DNA of 64,000 nucleotides from UBA10438 sp044238605 (GTDB lineage Bacteria > Bacteroidota > Ignavibacteria > Kapaibacteriales > Kapaibacteriaceae): the NCBI GenBank assembly GCA_044238605.1, contig JBIICY010000003.1, positions 257,038 through 321,037 of the forward strand, read 5' to 3'. This document shows positions 8,713 to 17,913 of this stretch, piece after piece; position 1 is the first letter of the stretch, and each line of letters opens with the position of its first letter. The notes under the pieces are model-generated. The model had not been told where the DNA came from. It was given only the letters and a program-made list of their open reading frames with translations, and searched no databases. Position numbers and translations under genes: made by a program.

Positions 8713-9132
8713 ATGGCGACTCAAATTGTTGATGTAGAATGGAAGCAAGATCTCACGTTTGATGCCCACCAGCAAGGTAGAACACTGAAGCTGATGTCTG
8801 CACCACACGAGGATCCCGAAGAACAAGCGGTAAGCCCTAAACTTCTTTTGCTGACTGGCTTGGCTGGATGCACGGCGATGGATGTGGCATCGATCTTACC
8901 CAAAATGCGGGTACCGTTTTCAGCACTGCGGGTTCTTGTCGAGGGTGAGCTCTCAGACGAACATCCAAAGACCTACGTGAAGATTCATATGGTCTATGAG
9001 ATATGCTGTGATTCCAATCACGCAGATGCCGTTGAACGTGCGATTACCCTGTCGAAGTCAACATACTGCGGTGTCTACGCGATGCTCAGCAAAGCGTCTG
9101 ACGTTAGCCACGAAGTGCGGATCGTAGCATAG
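8713..9132 (+). CDS. OsmC family protein
   Basis: OsmC/Ohr-like proteins are dimeric thiol peroxidases or detoxification proteins. The 139-aa product has the two family cysteines in characteristic settings: C53 in GLAGCTAMD at the start of the central helix, and C119 in STYCGVYAML. Start 8713 is chosen because the family fold begins at VDVEW; an upstream start at 8614 would add 33 unrelated residues. The pattern is that of the YhfA-like OsmC subgroup rather than classical Ohr, so peroxide reduction is not certain. Its 3' end overlaps the convergent DsbA-like gene by 29 bp. Confidence 0.88.
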   Translation: MATQIVDVEWKQDLTFDAHQQGRTLKLMSAPHEDPEEQAVSPKLLLLTGLAGCTAMDVASILPKMRVPFSALRVLVEGELSDEHPKTYVKIHMVYEICCDSNHADAVERAITLSKSTYCGVYAMLSKASDVSHEVRIVA

Positions 9133-9754
9133 TATCGATCTGATCGAACGGTGCGTATCCATGGGCAAGCATGTGCACATTGTCCTCGATTTCGAGCAAC
9201 ACAGTAGGGAAGCCCCCGATACCAAGTGAGCTCACGTATTCAAACTCATCGGCAACCGCATCGTGGATCTCAGATGAGTTCATCGTGTGTACAAACTGAT
9301 CCGGATCCAGCTCGGCCTCTATGGCGAGCTTGCGATAGGTCGATTCGCTGTTCATGTCCATGCCGTCGGCATAGAGTGCACTCTGCAGTCTATGGCTGAA
9401 TGCGATCATGTTCTTTGGACGGAAAGCACGCATTGCCTCAAGCGCTCTGGCAGGGGGCTCGCTATCTAGCACGATATCCTGCCTCGTAAGAAGCCCATGT
9501 AAGAACCCATCGCCGAAGGTAACACCTGTTGTCTCTTCAACGCGCAGGCGTGCTTCACGAATGAAGTCTGCCATTTCTGAGAGTGCTCGTGTGTTGTCTC
9601 CTGTGATCATGCCTCCAGAGTACACAACCACGTCAAGATGTTCCGACCATTCGTCAGCTATACGCATGATGGTTGGACCAAAACCGTAGCACCATCCGCA
9701 GAGTGTGTCTTGAAAGTAATGCAGCGTTGGACGATCAGCAGGAACGTTGCTCAT
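9104..9754 (-). CDS. DsbA/FrnE-like thioredoxin-fold oxidoreductase
   Basis: A 216-aa thioredoxin-fold protein with a CGWC redox motif (C19-C22) at the start of the fold (YFQDTLCGWCYGFGP), a large helical insertion, and a cis-Pro segment GIGGFPTVLL near the C-terminus, as in the FrnE branch of the DsbA family. No signal peptide is visible, so it is probably cytoplasmic. Start 9754 overlaps the icd stop by four bases, indicating an icd-dsbA operon. The 3' end overlaps the convergent osmC-like gene. The substrate is unknown. Confidence 0.85.
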   Translation of the reverse strand: MSNVPADRPTLHYFQDTLCGWCYGFGPTIMRIADEWSEHLDVVVYSGGMITGDNTRALSEMADFIREARLRVEETTGVTFGDGFLHGLLTRQDIVLDSEPPARALEAMRAFRPKNMIAFSHRLQSALYADGMDMNSESTYRKLAIEAELDPDQFVHTMNSSEIHDAVADEFEYVSSLGIGGFPTVLLEIEDNVHMLAHGYAPFDQIDTMLRSALRG

Positions 9755-10986
9755 GCTGTTTGCAGGCGTATGCGTAGCTCGCGGTCGAGCTCGTCGAGAA
9801 ACTCTTGCGTGTAGAGGTAGTGCTCGCCGTGTTGAACCTTGTTGCCATGTATGCACACAGCGAGGTCCTTTGTCATCTTACCTTGCTCAACAATGTCAAT
9901 GCAGACGCGCTCTAGGGTGTGACAGAAGTTGATGAGTTCCTCGTTGCCGTCAAGTTTGCCGCGAAACTCCAGGCCTCGTGTCCATGCAAAGATCGACGCA
10001 ATAGGGTTGGTTGACGTTGGCTTGCCCGCTTGGTGGTCGCGATAGTGGCGGGTAACTGTTCCATGGGCTGCTTCAGCTTCCATGGTCTTGCCATCAGGAG
10101 TAACGAGCACGGATGTCATAAGACCGAGAGAACCAAAGCCTTGCGCAACAGTATCTGACTGAACATCTCCATCGTAGTTCTTACATGCCCATACGAAGTT
10201 GCCATTCCACTTCAGGGCAGACGCTACCATGTCGTCGATTAGCCTGTGCTCATACGTGATACCGGCGGCTTCGAATCTTGAAGCGAACTCGGTTTCGTAG
10301 ATCTCTTGGAAAATGTCCTTGAACCTACCATCATACTTTTTCAGGATGGTATTCTTTGTGCTAAGATAGAGCGGCCATTGCTTGCTCAATGCCTGATTCA
10401 TACAAGCGCGAGCAAAGCCAATAATAGACTCATCTGTGTTGTACATGGCAAGTGCAACACCATCGCCCTTGAAATTGTACACCTCGAAACTCTGCGGCTC
10501 CGAGCCGTCATCTGGCGTAAATGTTACGGTGAGCTTGCCTTTTCCTTTTGTAACAAAGTCTGTAGCTCGGTACTGGTCACCAAAGGCATGACGTCCGATG
10601 CAAATTGGTGCTGTCCAGTTAGGAACGAGCCGCGGAACATTCGCACACACAATCGGCTCGCGGAATACCGTTCCGTCGAGAATATTCCTGATCGTGCCGT
10701 TTGGAGACTTCCACATCTGCTTCAGTCCAAATTCCTTCACTCGGGCCTCGTCTGGTGTGATCGTTGCGCATTTGATACCAACGTTGTATGTCCTGATGGC
10801 TTCGGCTGCGTCGATCGTAACTTGATCGTTCGTTGCATCCCGGTGCTCCATACCAAGATCGAAGTACTTGATGTCGAGATCCAGATAGGGAAGTATCAGC
10901 TTGTCTTTGATAAACTTCCAGATAATGCGTGTCATTTCATCTCCGTCGAGTTCTACGACGGGGTTTTTGACGGTGATCTTGTTCAT
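9751..10986 (-). CDS. icd: NADP-dependent isocitrate dehydrogenase, eukaryotic-like type
   Basis: Oxidatively decarboxylates isocitrate to 2-oxoglutarate in the TCA cycle. The 411-aa sequence is of the type shared by mitochondrial/cytosolic eukaryotic IDH and some bacteria, not the E. coli type: VVELDGDEMTRIIW at the N-terminus, the substrate loop KSPNGTIRNILDGTVFREPI, and GDVQSDTVAQGFGSLGLMTS near the active-site aspartates. The C-terminal part contains EAAHGTVTRHYR. The start ATG (10986) is followed by the family N-terminus directly. It overlaps the downstream DsbA-like gene by four bases. Confidence 0.95.
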   Translation of the reverse strand: MNKITVKNPVVELDGDEMTRIIWKFIKDKLILPYLDLDIKYFDLGMEHRDATNDQVTIDAAEAIRTYNVGIKCATITPDEARVKEFGLKQMWKSPNGTIRNILDGTVFREPIVCANVPRLVPNWTAPICIGRHAFGDQYRATDFVTKGKGKLTVTFTPDDGSEPQSFEVYNFKGDGVALAMYNTDESIIGFARACMNQALSKQWPLYLSTKNTILKKYDGRFKDIFQEIYETEFASRFEAAGITYEHRLIDDMVASALKWNGNFVWACKNYDGDVQSDTVAQGFGSLGLMTSVLVTPDGKTMEAEAAHGTVTRHYRDHQAGKPTSTNPIASIFAWTRGLEFRGKLDGNEELINFCHTLERVCIDIVEQGKMTKDLAVCIHGNKVQHGEHYLYTQEFLDELDRELRIRLQTA

Positions 10987-11179
10987 AGTCGAGTTTGGAC
11001 TGCGTTGTTGGAATGGTCAATGAGGCACTTGATCACAGAGCAACTGCGATACCGGCCGTAAGGAGCGAAATATAGTACCTGTTGCACTTTTAGCACAGTA
11101 AACAAAACTATCCAGCAACGATTAAGCTACCTGCGCCGCTATGTGGATAACTGCGGCTACTTGTCCACATTTATAAACT

Positions 11180-11222
11180 ATCTCAAACAAAAACGGGACA
11201 TCGAATCGAATTCAATGTCCCG
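11180..11222 (-). terminator. Intrinsic terminator for the leftward surface operon
   Basis: Perfect 8-bp stem CGGGACAT (11194-11201) with ATGTCCCG (11215-11222). Read on the minus strand the hairpin is followed by TTTTTGTTTG. It lies 26 bp past the stop of the His-rich barrel gene. The remaining region up to the icd start (about 11223-11248 and 10987-11179) holds no gene that I can support. Confidence 0.85.
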
Positions 11223-11248
11223 TATTGATGTCTCGGTTACCTGTTTGT

Positions 11249-12172
11249 TTAGAGCGCGAATCCCACTCCAAACGTCAACATGTTTACGTAGTAGGAGTCT
11301 ATGTAAAATGTTGCTGGTGGATTCCCATAGTTGCCGCGCCAAGTTTGCGCGTTAAACAATGGCTGAAGTGGAAGTGCATACCTGCCGAAAAGATCTATGC
11401 CGGCTGATCCTTGTTTTTTCTCTAGAACTCTGATACGAAGCGAGCCCGTAGCATTGAACACCACATCGTTCTGACCGCGGATGTATCCATTGCGGTCCAG
11501 GCGCACCCGTGTACCTGTCTCGAACACCAGATTAGTAGGTTCCTCGAGCGTTTCTGTCTGATTGTACGATCCTGATGCAAAGAACATGCCGTCGAGACCA
11601 ACCCCAAGATGCACACCCTGAAGAACTGGGTATTCGAGTCGGGCACCAAACGTAAGCGCCGACCATGCCACATCGAGTGTATGGCGAAACAGCGCATCAC
11701 CAGACACAACGCCACCTGTAAATGCCTTTTCAGTTGAATACGATTCGAACGAGACGGGCATGTGCCTGTAGGCAACATGCGGCGTAATCGTAAGGCCATC
11801 ACTTGAAAGGGGCGTCGTGTATCCGATCTCTGCTCCAAACCCTAAACCAGTACTGTTTGTAAATCCTGTACAACAGTTTTCGATAGGGGGCAGTGAGTTA
11901 AACGATGCATTATGATATGCTTGTGTACCAAGCACTGAGATGGTTATCTCGTCATGCGTGTGCTTCGCCCCATGATCATGAACATGCTCATGATCATGAC
12001 TGTGGATGCGGTTATGGTCATGACTGTGGTCGTGATCTGCTGATCTACCATGATCTGCACCGTGATGGTAATGATGATCATGCACATGTGTGCTATCGAT
12101 ACCCTGTCCAGAAGCAACGCTCACAGACATTATGTATGCTGTTGCTACAGCAAGTGAGAAGCTTTTTATCAT
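11249..12172 (-). CDS. Exported predicted beta-barrel protein with N-terminal His-rich segment
   Basis: A 307-aa exported protein. Residues 1 to about 22 form a signal peptide ending ...VASGQ. Residues about 27-77 are extremely rich in His and Asp (HDHHYHHGADHG, HDHSHDHN, HDHEHVHDHG), a pattern of Zn/Ni/Cu-binding loops in metal transporters and chaperones. The remainder has alternating beta-strand character with Gly/aromatic strands and ends ...MLTFGVGFAL, a typical outer-membrane barrel C-terminal strand. It starts inside the stop of the upstream T9SS gene (ATGA), so it is the last gene of a three-gene operon. A metal-related surface role is inference; no family was recognised. Confidence 0.75.
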   Translation of the reverse strand: MIKSFSLAVATAYIMSVSVASGQGIDSTHVHDHHYHHGADHGRSADHDHSHDHNRIHSHDHEHVHDHGAKHTHDEITISVLGTQAYHNASFNSLPPIENCCTGFTNSTGLGFGAEIGYTTPLSSDGLTITPHVAYRHMPVSFESYSTEKAFTGGVVSGDALFRHTLDVAWSALTFGARLEYPVLQGVHLGVGLDGMFFASGSYNQTETLEEPTNLVFETGTRVRLDRNGYIRGQNDVVFNATGSLRIRVLEKKQGSAGIDLFGRYALPLQPLFNAQTWRGNYGNPPATFYIDSYYVNMLTFGVGFAL

Positions 12173-13074
12173 GGCAGCTTCACCATTGTTGTTCGTACAA
12201 CATCGTTGTCTGTGTAGAGCGCCACGGTGTATGAACCGGCAGGTATTACCTGTAGTTCTACTGTGGTAAGGGGCCATGTAGATCCTGCTTCGACACCCTG
12301 TGATGAGTACACGACATTGCCGTGAATGTCGGTAACAACCAGTGTACCGGTCTGCGGACGTTCAGAATATGTACGAACGGCAAACGAAGCTCCGGTTACT
12401 GGGTTCGGAGCAATGAGGATGGACATTACCGCTGGGTTCTTCAACAGGCGTGTGTTCCCGTAGGTGTTGCAGAGTCCGCGGAGTGTAACAGCGCCTGCAA
12501 GCGACTGGATGAACTGACGCTGCACGTCTTTCCAACGGAAAGACTCAATACGGACATCAGTCGTAGAGTCGTTACCCAGGCGCCCCATGAACAGCAGCTT
12601 CGTAATGATGCCACCATTAGATGCAGCACTGCCAGAAACAGTAATTGTATACCGTTCGCCATCGTCAACAATGGTATCATAGCGCAGAGGCTCGAGAACC
12701 GTCCTGTTGAAGCTCACCTTTAGCTCCCAGTCACGCGAAACAACGCCTGACTGAAACAATGAGCAGGAAGCTCCAAACGCAACGTCCAGCGCAAAGGTGT
12801 CACCAATCTGCTGTACCACGCTATCAATGCGTATCAGCGTTGATTCATAGAACTTCTGAACAGCGTTGCCGTGACTGATAATGCCGGAGCTGATATACGG
12901 CGTGTTGCCGGTAATGCCAACGATCGGCTGCCCAACAGCCCCCTGCGCGCTGAATCCGCTCTGCTGCAGTGTATTGGTTGCGCCACTTGTGATAGCACCA
13001 CCAACAGCCAACTGCGCGTGCATATGCGTTGTGAGCAGCCACATACAACCAATCCATACAAGGATGTGTTTCAT
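12169..13074 (-). CDS. T9SS type A sorting-domain protein
   Basis: A 301-aa exported protein: signal peptide (residues 1-20, ending MHAQ), a central cohesin- or Ig-like beta region, and a C-terminal ~75-residue domain (PNPVTGASFAVRTY ... GNVVYSS ... LPAGSYTVALY-like strands ... TMVKLP) matching T9SS type A sorting domains, which are removed during type IX secretion to the cell surface. The N-terminal stretch AVGGAITSGATNTLQQSGFSAQGAVGQPIVG occurs in many Bacteroidota exported proteins. AAGGAA precedes the start. It follows the giant repeat protein by 32 bp and overlaps the next gene by four bases. Confidence 0.85.
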   Translation of the reverse strand: MKHILVWIGCMWLLTTHMHAQLAVGGAITSGATNTLQQSGFSAQGAVGQPIVGITGNTPYISSGIISHGNAVQKFYESTLIRIDSVVQQIGDTFALDVAFGASCSLFQSGVVSRDWELKVSFNRTVLEPLRYDTIVDDGERYTITVSGSAASNGGIITKLLFMGRLGNDSTTDVRIESFRWKDVQRQFIQSLAGAVTLRGLCNTYGNTRLLKNPAVMSILIAPNPVTGASFAVRTYSERPQTGTLVVTDIHGNVVYSSQGVEAGSTWPLTTVELQVIPAGSYTVALYTDNDVVRTTMVKLP

Positions 13075-13106
13075 GATGTATTCCTTCAGTGTTGATTGTT
13101 GGTGGA

Positions 13107-16100
13107 TTATGTTGTAGCCATCAATACCCAACGCTGAAGATTGCCACTGTATATCAATGTGATTGATTGATTGATACCGATCGTTTTGTTCGCCACGCCA
13201 AGGAGGAGACGGTTTTCTGCAGCTGATGCGAGGTCTTCTTCCTGGAACGAGATGTTCTTGGATGATGTGTTCAGGATGATGATTACTCGACCGTTAACAC
13301 CATTGTCGATACCGTTGATATCCGCACCTGCTGTTGCATTCGTCATGCGGAAGAATGCATGACTGCTGATGTTAATGTCGTTTATTGCTGCCGCTCCTGC
13401 ACGTAGAGCATCAATGTCAATGTTATTGCCTTCCGAGAGGATCAACTGTTGGATGTTTGCAGTTGGATTTGCAGGCACCCACTTGTTTTGTGCAGCATCG
13501 TAGACCAGAGCGTCGCCATTGTTTGGTGTGCCAAACGGATCCAATACGCCGATTCCACCAATCAATGAGGTTGTCGCCGATACGGTTGCAGGTTTCCAAG
13601 TATTTGCACCAGCATCCCATGTGAGAACCTGGTTGTTCGTTGGTGCTGCAGCAGAAACTGCACGGCCTTGCAGGCCATCTACTGTTGGGTTCGGATACGT
13701 ACCATTGAGGTCACCACCAGCAGCTCCGCCTGGCGTTACCCCTGTGATCGTTACGTTCTGGGCCTGTGTGATGCGCCCCTTGGAGTCAACCGTGAACTGG
13801 CCAACCTGAGTTGCTGTGCCGTAGGTGCCGGCAACAACTGCTGTGTTAGCGAGCTTGTCAGACGTAACTGCACCATCCGCAAGTTTTGCGGCTGTGACAG
13901 AGCCATCTTGAATCTTTGCCGTTGATACAGCACCATCAGCGAGCTTTGGACCAGTGACTGCACCGTCCTGGATCTTCGTTGTTGACACAGCATTATCTGC
14001 AAGCTTTGCATTCGAGACACTGCCGTCCACGATTTTCTGAGTAGTGACCGCATTGTCAGCAAGATCAACAGTGGCTACTGTTCCATCGAGGATCATCGCT
14101 GAGTTAACAGCTCCTGTAGCGATTGTAGGGTTAGGGTAGGTGCCTGTGAGCGATCCACCAGCTGTGCCACCTGGAGCCACACCGGCAATGGTGATGTTTG
14201 CGGCCTGTGTAACGCGGCCCTTAGAGTCTACTGTGAACTGTCCAACCTGCGTCGCTGAACTATACTGACCAACAACTACGGCAGTGTTCTCGAGCTTGTC
14301 GCCGGACACAGAGCCAGGTGCAAGCTTGTTTGCAGTAACTGCACCGTCTGCAAGCTTTGCAGTTGTAACATTTGCATCTGCAATCTTCGATGTAGTAATA
14401 GCATTGTCGGCAAGATCGACTGTTGCAACCGTTCCGTCAAGGATCATTCCTGACGTTACGGCGCTTTGGGCGATCGATGGGTTAGGGTAGGTCCCTGTAA
14501 GTGACCCGCCTGCTGCGCCACCTGGAGCCACGCCAGCGATCGTGATGTTTGTAGCTTGTGTCACGCGGCCCTTTGAGTCAACTGTAAACTGACCAACCTG
14601 TGTTGCAGACCCGTATTGTCCGAGCACAACACCTGTGTTGTCGAGTTTATCGGAAGTAACCGAGCCCGCAGCAAGCTTCGCAGCTGTTACTGAACCGTCG
14701 GCCAACTTGTTCGTTGTAACGGCACCGTCAGCAAGCTTTGCTGCGCTAACAGCGCCATCTGCGAGTTTCGCACCGGTGACATTGCCGTCGGCGATCTTTG
14801 TTGTTGTTACGGCGTTGTCTGCAAGCTTCGCACCAGTAACATTGCCATCAGCGATCTTCGAAGTTGTAACCGCATTGTCGGCAAGGTCAACCGTTGCAAC
14901 CGTTCCATCAAGAATCATCGATGATGTTACAGCATCGGTAGCAATTGTTGGGTTAGGGTATGTTCCAGTCAGCGAACCGCCAGCCGGGCCACCTGGAGCA
15001 ACACCAGCAATAGTGATGTTCTGGGCTGCAGTAATACGTCCCTTTGAGTCAACTGTAAACTGACCAACCTGTGTAGCTGTTCCATATGTTCCTGCACCAA
15101 CAGCAGTGTTGGCGAGCTTATCTGCAGTAACTGCGCCGTCGGCAAGCTTTGAAGCTGTAACAGCACCGTCGGCAAGTTTTGAAGAGGTAACTGCACCATC
15201 TGCTAGCTTCGCTGTGCTCACCGCACCGTCAGCAAGCTTCGCGCCTGTGACGTTGCCGTCCTGAATCTTTGAAGTAGTAACTGCACCGTCAGCCAGTTTT
15301 GCACCAGTTACATTACCATCTGCGATTTTCGTTGTTGTAACAGCATTGTCGGCAAGGTCTGCTGAGCCCACTGTGCCATCTTCAATCATCAGGGTGTTAA
15401 CTGCACTTGGTGCGATCGTTGGATTAGGATATGTGCCTGTGAGGGAACCGCCAGCTGGACCGCCAGGTGTAACACCTGTAATTGTGACATTCTGAGCGGC
15501 CGTAACACGACCCTTTGAATCAACTGTGAATTGGCCAACTTGCGTGGAGCTACCGTATGTGCCGGCACCTACTGCCGTGTTTGCAAGCTTGTCCGATGTT
15601 ACTGCGCCGTCTGCCAGCTTCGTCGATGTCACCGCACCGTCGGCAAGTTTCGCGGCCGTAACAGAACCATCAGCAAGTTTTTGTGTCGTGATAGCATTAT
15701 CTGCAAGCTTCGGAGCGGTAACAGATCCGTCCTGGATCTTTATCGTTGAAACGGCATTATCTGCCAGCTTTTGATTGGTCACATTGCCGTCGGCAATCTT
15801 TGTTGTTGTTACAGCGTTATCAATGATCAGTTCATTGGTAACCGTGTTCGGAGCAATATCAACGGTTGTGATCGTACCATTAAGGATCTTGGCTGATGTA
15901 ATAGCATCTGGCGCAATGAGAGGGTTAGGATATGTGCCGGTGAGATCTCCACCAGCTGCTCCGACAGGGGGCATTCCTGCTATTGCTACGTTTTGAGCGG
16001 AGACGATGCGCCCCTTTGCATCAACTGTGAACTGTCCAACCTGTGTAGGCGATCCATACGTGCCAACGCCTACACCGCTATTCTCGAGTTTGTTTGCTGT

Positions 16101-17438
16101 TACAGCGCCATCGGCCAGTTTTTGTGCTGTGACCGCGAAGTCTGCCAGTTTCGGTGTTGAGATTGCACCATCTGCAATGTCGATAGCCTGGATGGTTCCG
16201 TCGAGGATCTTCGTTGACGTTACCTTACCCATACCAATGGTTGGGTTCGGGAAGGAGCCTTCCAGATCGCCGCCAGCGATGAGGCCACCTGGTGCAATCG
16301 TTACATCTACTTCACGGATGTTCGTGATACGGCCTGCCTGATCAACCGTGAACTGCGGCACCTTTGATGATGCACCATAGGTGGCAGGGAAGATCGATGT
16401 CATTTGAGACATCTTGGTGCTCGTTACTGCTCCGTCAGCAACCTTGTTCGTTGTTACGGCGCCATCAGCCAGATCTTGTGTCCTAACTTCTCCGTCCCTG
16501 ATTTTTGGACTCGTTACAGCGTCATCGGCAAGATCAACGGTGTTTACGTCGCCGTCTCTGATAGCTGCACTTGTCACAGCATCGTTGGCGATTTTCGGTG
16601 CCGTGATTGCGCCGTTAGCGATGGTGTTTGTTTCAACAGCACCTGGTGCAAGTTTTGAACCTGTAATTGAACCATCCGGGATCTTACTTGCTGTGATGGC
16701 CCCGTCGCGAATGGTTGGGTTTGGATAGGTTCCTGCTAGATCGCCGCCAGCTGCGCCGCTCGGGCTAACGCCGGAGATTGGTATTTGTGTTGCGGTAATC
16801 ACGCGTCCCTGAGGGTCGATCGTAATCACGGCCGACTCGGTTGCCGAACCAAATGGTCCAAGCACGCCTGTGTGCAGTTCTTCAAGTTCGTCTGCGCCAA
16901 TAGTATTTGGCTTAATCACCAGATTCATGCTATCAAGACTACCGCTAACGGCAACGTCTGAACCAGAAACCGATGTGATGCGACCTCTGATGCTCACTTT
17001 CACCGAATCTGCCACGTCATCGGCAAAGCCCGACATGTTCGACCATTCAGCGTTAAGGGCATATGGCACGGCTGTGAGGAACGTTCGTGGAGTCATTTCC
17101 ACCCGGCCATTGACGGATAGCCCCAACCATAAATGCTGGTTGAAGCTGATGTTCAATGGAGCCATGTTCCCAAGAACAACGCTGAACATCCCCGACCGCG
17201 TTTGAACAGTATGACGTTCCGACCAGATGGGTGTTCCACCCATGTTAACACTATACAGGGCAAAATCTACCGAGTATGAGCTGTCACATGCAGGTATGCC
17301 CGTCGAGTCATAGATCACGCCCTGATACGAAATCTGGCGTGGAATGCCACTCTGTGCATATGCAGTAACTCCCAGTGCTATCAGCATAAAGACTAACGTG
17401 GTCAGTCTCTTGCCTAAGTAGTACATCTGTGAACTCAT
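13107..17438 (-). CDS. Giant fibre-like exported repeat protein
   Basis: A 1443-aa exported protein. After the signal peptide (ending AYAQ) comes a ~120-residue domain typical of Bacteroidota surface proteins (SYQGVIYDSTGIP ... MTPRTFLTAVPYALNAEW). Residues about 220-1270 consist of eight super-modules, each with a GGxLxGTYPNPTI turn, runs of a decapeptide of the type KLADGAVTxx, and a spacer YGxxTQVGQFTVDSKGR. Such repeats occur in trimeric tail-fibre-like shafts. The C-terminus (about 1300-1443) is a separate non-repetitive domain ending SGNLQRWVLMATT, with no T9SS sorting domain. GGAG precedes the start. A host or surface adhesin role is inferred; it heads the operon with the T9SS and barrel proteins. 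Confidence 0.85.
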   Translation of the reverse strand: MSSQMYYLGKRLTTLVFMLIALGVTAYAQSGIPRQISYQGVIYDSTGIPACDSSYSVDFALYSVNMGGTPIWSERHTVQTRSGMFSVVLGNMAPLNISFNQHLWLGLSVNGRVEMTPRTFLTAVPYALNAEWSNMSGFADDVADSVKVSIRGRITSVSGSDVAVSGSLDSMNLVIKPNTIGADELEELHTGVLGPFGSATESAVITIDPQGRVITATQIPISGVSPSGAAGGDLAGTYPNPTIRDGAITASKIPDGSITGSKLAPGAVETNTIANGAITAPKIANDAVTSAAIRDGDVNTVDLADDAVTSPKIRDGEVRTQDLADGAVTTNKVADGAVTSTKMSQMTSIFPATYGASSKVPQFTVDQAGRITNIREVDVTIAPGGLIAGGDLEGSFPNPTIGMGKVTSTKILDGTIQAIDIADGAISTPKLADFAVTAQKLADGAVTANKLENSGVGVGTYGSPTQVGQFTVDAKGRIVSAQNVAIAGMPPVGAAGGDLTGTYPNPLIAPDAITSAKILNGTITTVDIAPNTVTNELIIDNAVTTTKIADGNVTNQKLADNAVSTIKIQDGSVTAPKLADNAITTQKLADGSVTAAKLADGAVTSTKLADGAVTSDKLANTAVGAGTYGSSTQVGQFTVDSKGRVTAAQNVTITGVTPGGPAGGSLTGTYPNPTIAPSAVNTLMIEDGTVGSADLADNAVTTTKIADGNVTGAKLADGAVTTSKIQDGNVTGAKLADGAVSTAKLADGAVTSSKLADGAVTASKLADGAVTADKLANTAVGAGTYGTATQVGQFTVDSKGRITAAQNITIAGVAPGGPAGGSLTGTYPNPTIATDAVTSSMILDGTVATVDLADNAVTTSKIADGNVTGAKLADNAVTTTKIADGNVTGAKLADGAVSAAKLADGAVTTNKLADGSVTAAKLAAGSVTSDKLDNTGVVLGQYGSATQVGQFTVDSKGRVTQATNITIAGVAPGGAAGGSLTGTYPNPSIAQSAVTSGMILDGTVATVDLADNAITTSKIADANVTTAKLADGAVTANKLAPGSVSGDKLENTAVVVGQYSSATQVGQFTVDSKGRVTQAANITIAGVAPGGTAGGSLTGTYPNPTIATGAVNSAMILDGTVATVDLADNAVTTQKIVDGSVSNAKLADNAVSTTKIQDGAVTGPKLADGAVSTAKIQDGSVTAAKLADGAVTSDKLANTAVVAGTYGTATQVGQFTVDSKGRITQAQNVTITGVTPGGAAGGDLNGTYPNPTVDGLQGRAVSAAAPTNNQVLTWDAGANTWKPATVSATTSLIGGIGVLDPFGTPNNGDALVYDAAQNKWVPANPTANIQQLILSEGNNIDIDALRAGAAAINDINISSHAFFRMTNATAGADINGIDNGVNGRVIIILNTSSKNISFQEEDLASAAENRLLLGVANKTIGINQSITLIYSGNLQRWVLMATT
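13665..16790 (-). repeat. Nested coding repeats of the fibre protein
   Basis: Region of about 3.1 kb made of 30-bp units (decapeptide K[LI]ADGAVTxx and variants such as KIADGNVTGA) grouped in eight larger modules. Modules 4-7 are nearly identical at the protein level (AGGSLTGTYPNPTIA..., VGQFTVDSKGR) while the first two are diverged (AGGDLAGTYPNP, AGGDLEGSFPNP), suggesting recent internal amplification of the middle modules. Confidence 0.9.
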
Positions 17439-17780
17439 GCCAATAACTCCATGAAAAGTAAAGTTTGTATGCGGTGTAATGGTTATTGTGGATAAAATAC
17501 GGCGTTTTATAAAATAATCGCTCACTTTTGGTTGTTTATTCACAAAGGCACATCATGTTGTTCACATGACATGGTGCCGACTGATATGGCTGTTAACTAT
17601 ACTGTTTTGCAATGAGATAAACTCACCCCAGTAGAACTGGACCGATTCTGCTGCCCATGGTTATCCACATGCTTACGCACCATGCATGTGCGCTAGGGTA
17701 CTGGGTGAGATTCAACGAGGCAAAGGGGAACGTCCCAGTGCGTGGATACGTGCACAATGGGGGACATTGATAAGGAGTTG
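17439..17780. other. Intergenic region upstream of the fibre operon
   Basis: About 340 bp between the fibre gene start and tRNA-Arg. It must hold the promoter of the leftward operon. I see no supported gene. A short ORF near 17686-17868 runs through the tRNA and is rejected. A partial dyad, catgttgttcacatgacatg (17552-17571), is present, of unknown significance. Confidence 0.5.
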
Positions 17781-17854
17781 CGGCCTCGAGAGGATTCGAA
17801 CCTCCGACCCACGCTTTAGGAAAGCGTCGCTCTGTCCAGCTGAGCTACGAGGCC
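17781..17854 (-). tRNA. tRNA-Arg (anticodon CCT)
   Basis: On the minus strand the sequence folds as a full cloverleaf: acceptor GGCCTCG/CGAGGCC, D-stem GCTC/GAGC, anticodon stem ACGCT/AGCGT with loop TTCCTAA (anticodon CCT, reading AGG), and T-arm GGAGG-TTCGAAT-CCTCT. The discriminator base is G and CCA is not encoded. A short tandem-repeat array begins 6 bp upstream of its 5' end. Confidence 0.96.
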
Positions 17855-17860
17855 AGTTCA

Positions 17861-17892
17861 ATTACTGAATTACTGAATTACTGAATTACTGA
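17861..17892. repeat. 8-bp tandem repeat array (attactga x4)
   Basis: Four perfect copies of attactga followed by a partial unit (ataat). In the permuted form the unit is gaattact. It sits directly upstream of the 5' end of tRNA-Arg, i.e. in the position where the tRNA leader or promoter would lie. Confidence 0.95.
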
Positions 17893-17913
17893 ATAATCCT
17901 ATGGTTCCTTTCG

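Noticed and set aside
10306..11061. 251-codon frame on the plus strand
   Set aside because: It is antisense to isocitrate dehydrogenase across well conserved motifs and has a Cys/Arg-rich composition with no family pattern.
14635..15063. Frames on the plus strand within the fibre gene
   Set aside because: They are mirror images of the repeated coding units and show no ribosome binding site.
17686..17868. 60-codon frame over tRNA-Arg
   Set aside because: It runs through the tRNA gene on the opposite strand.
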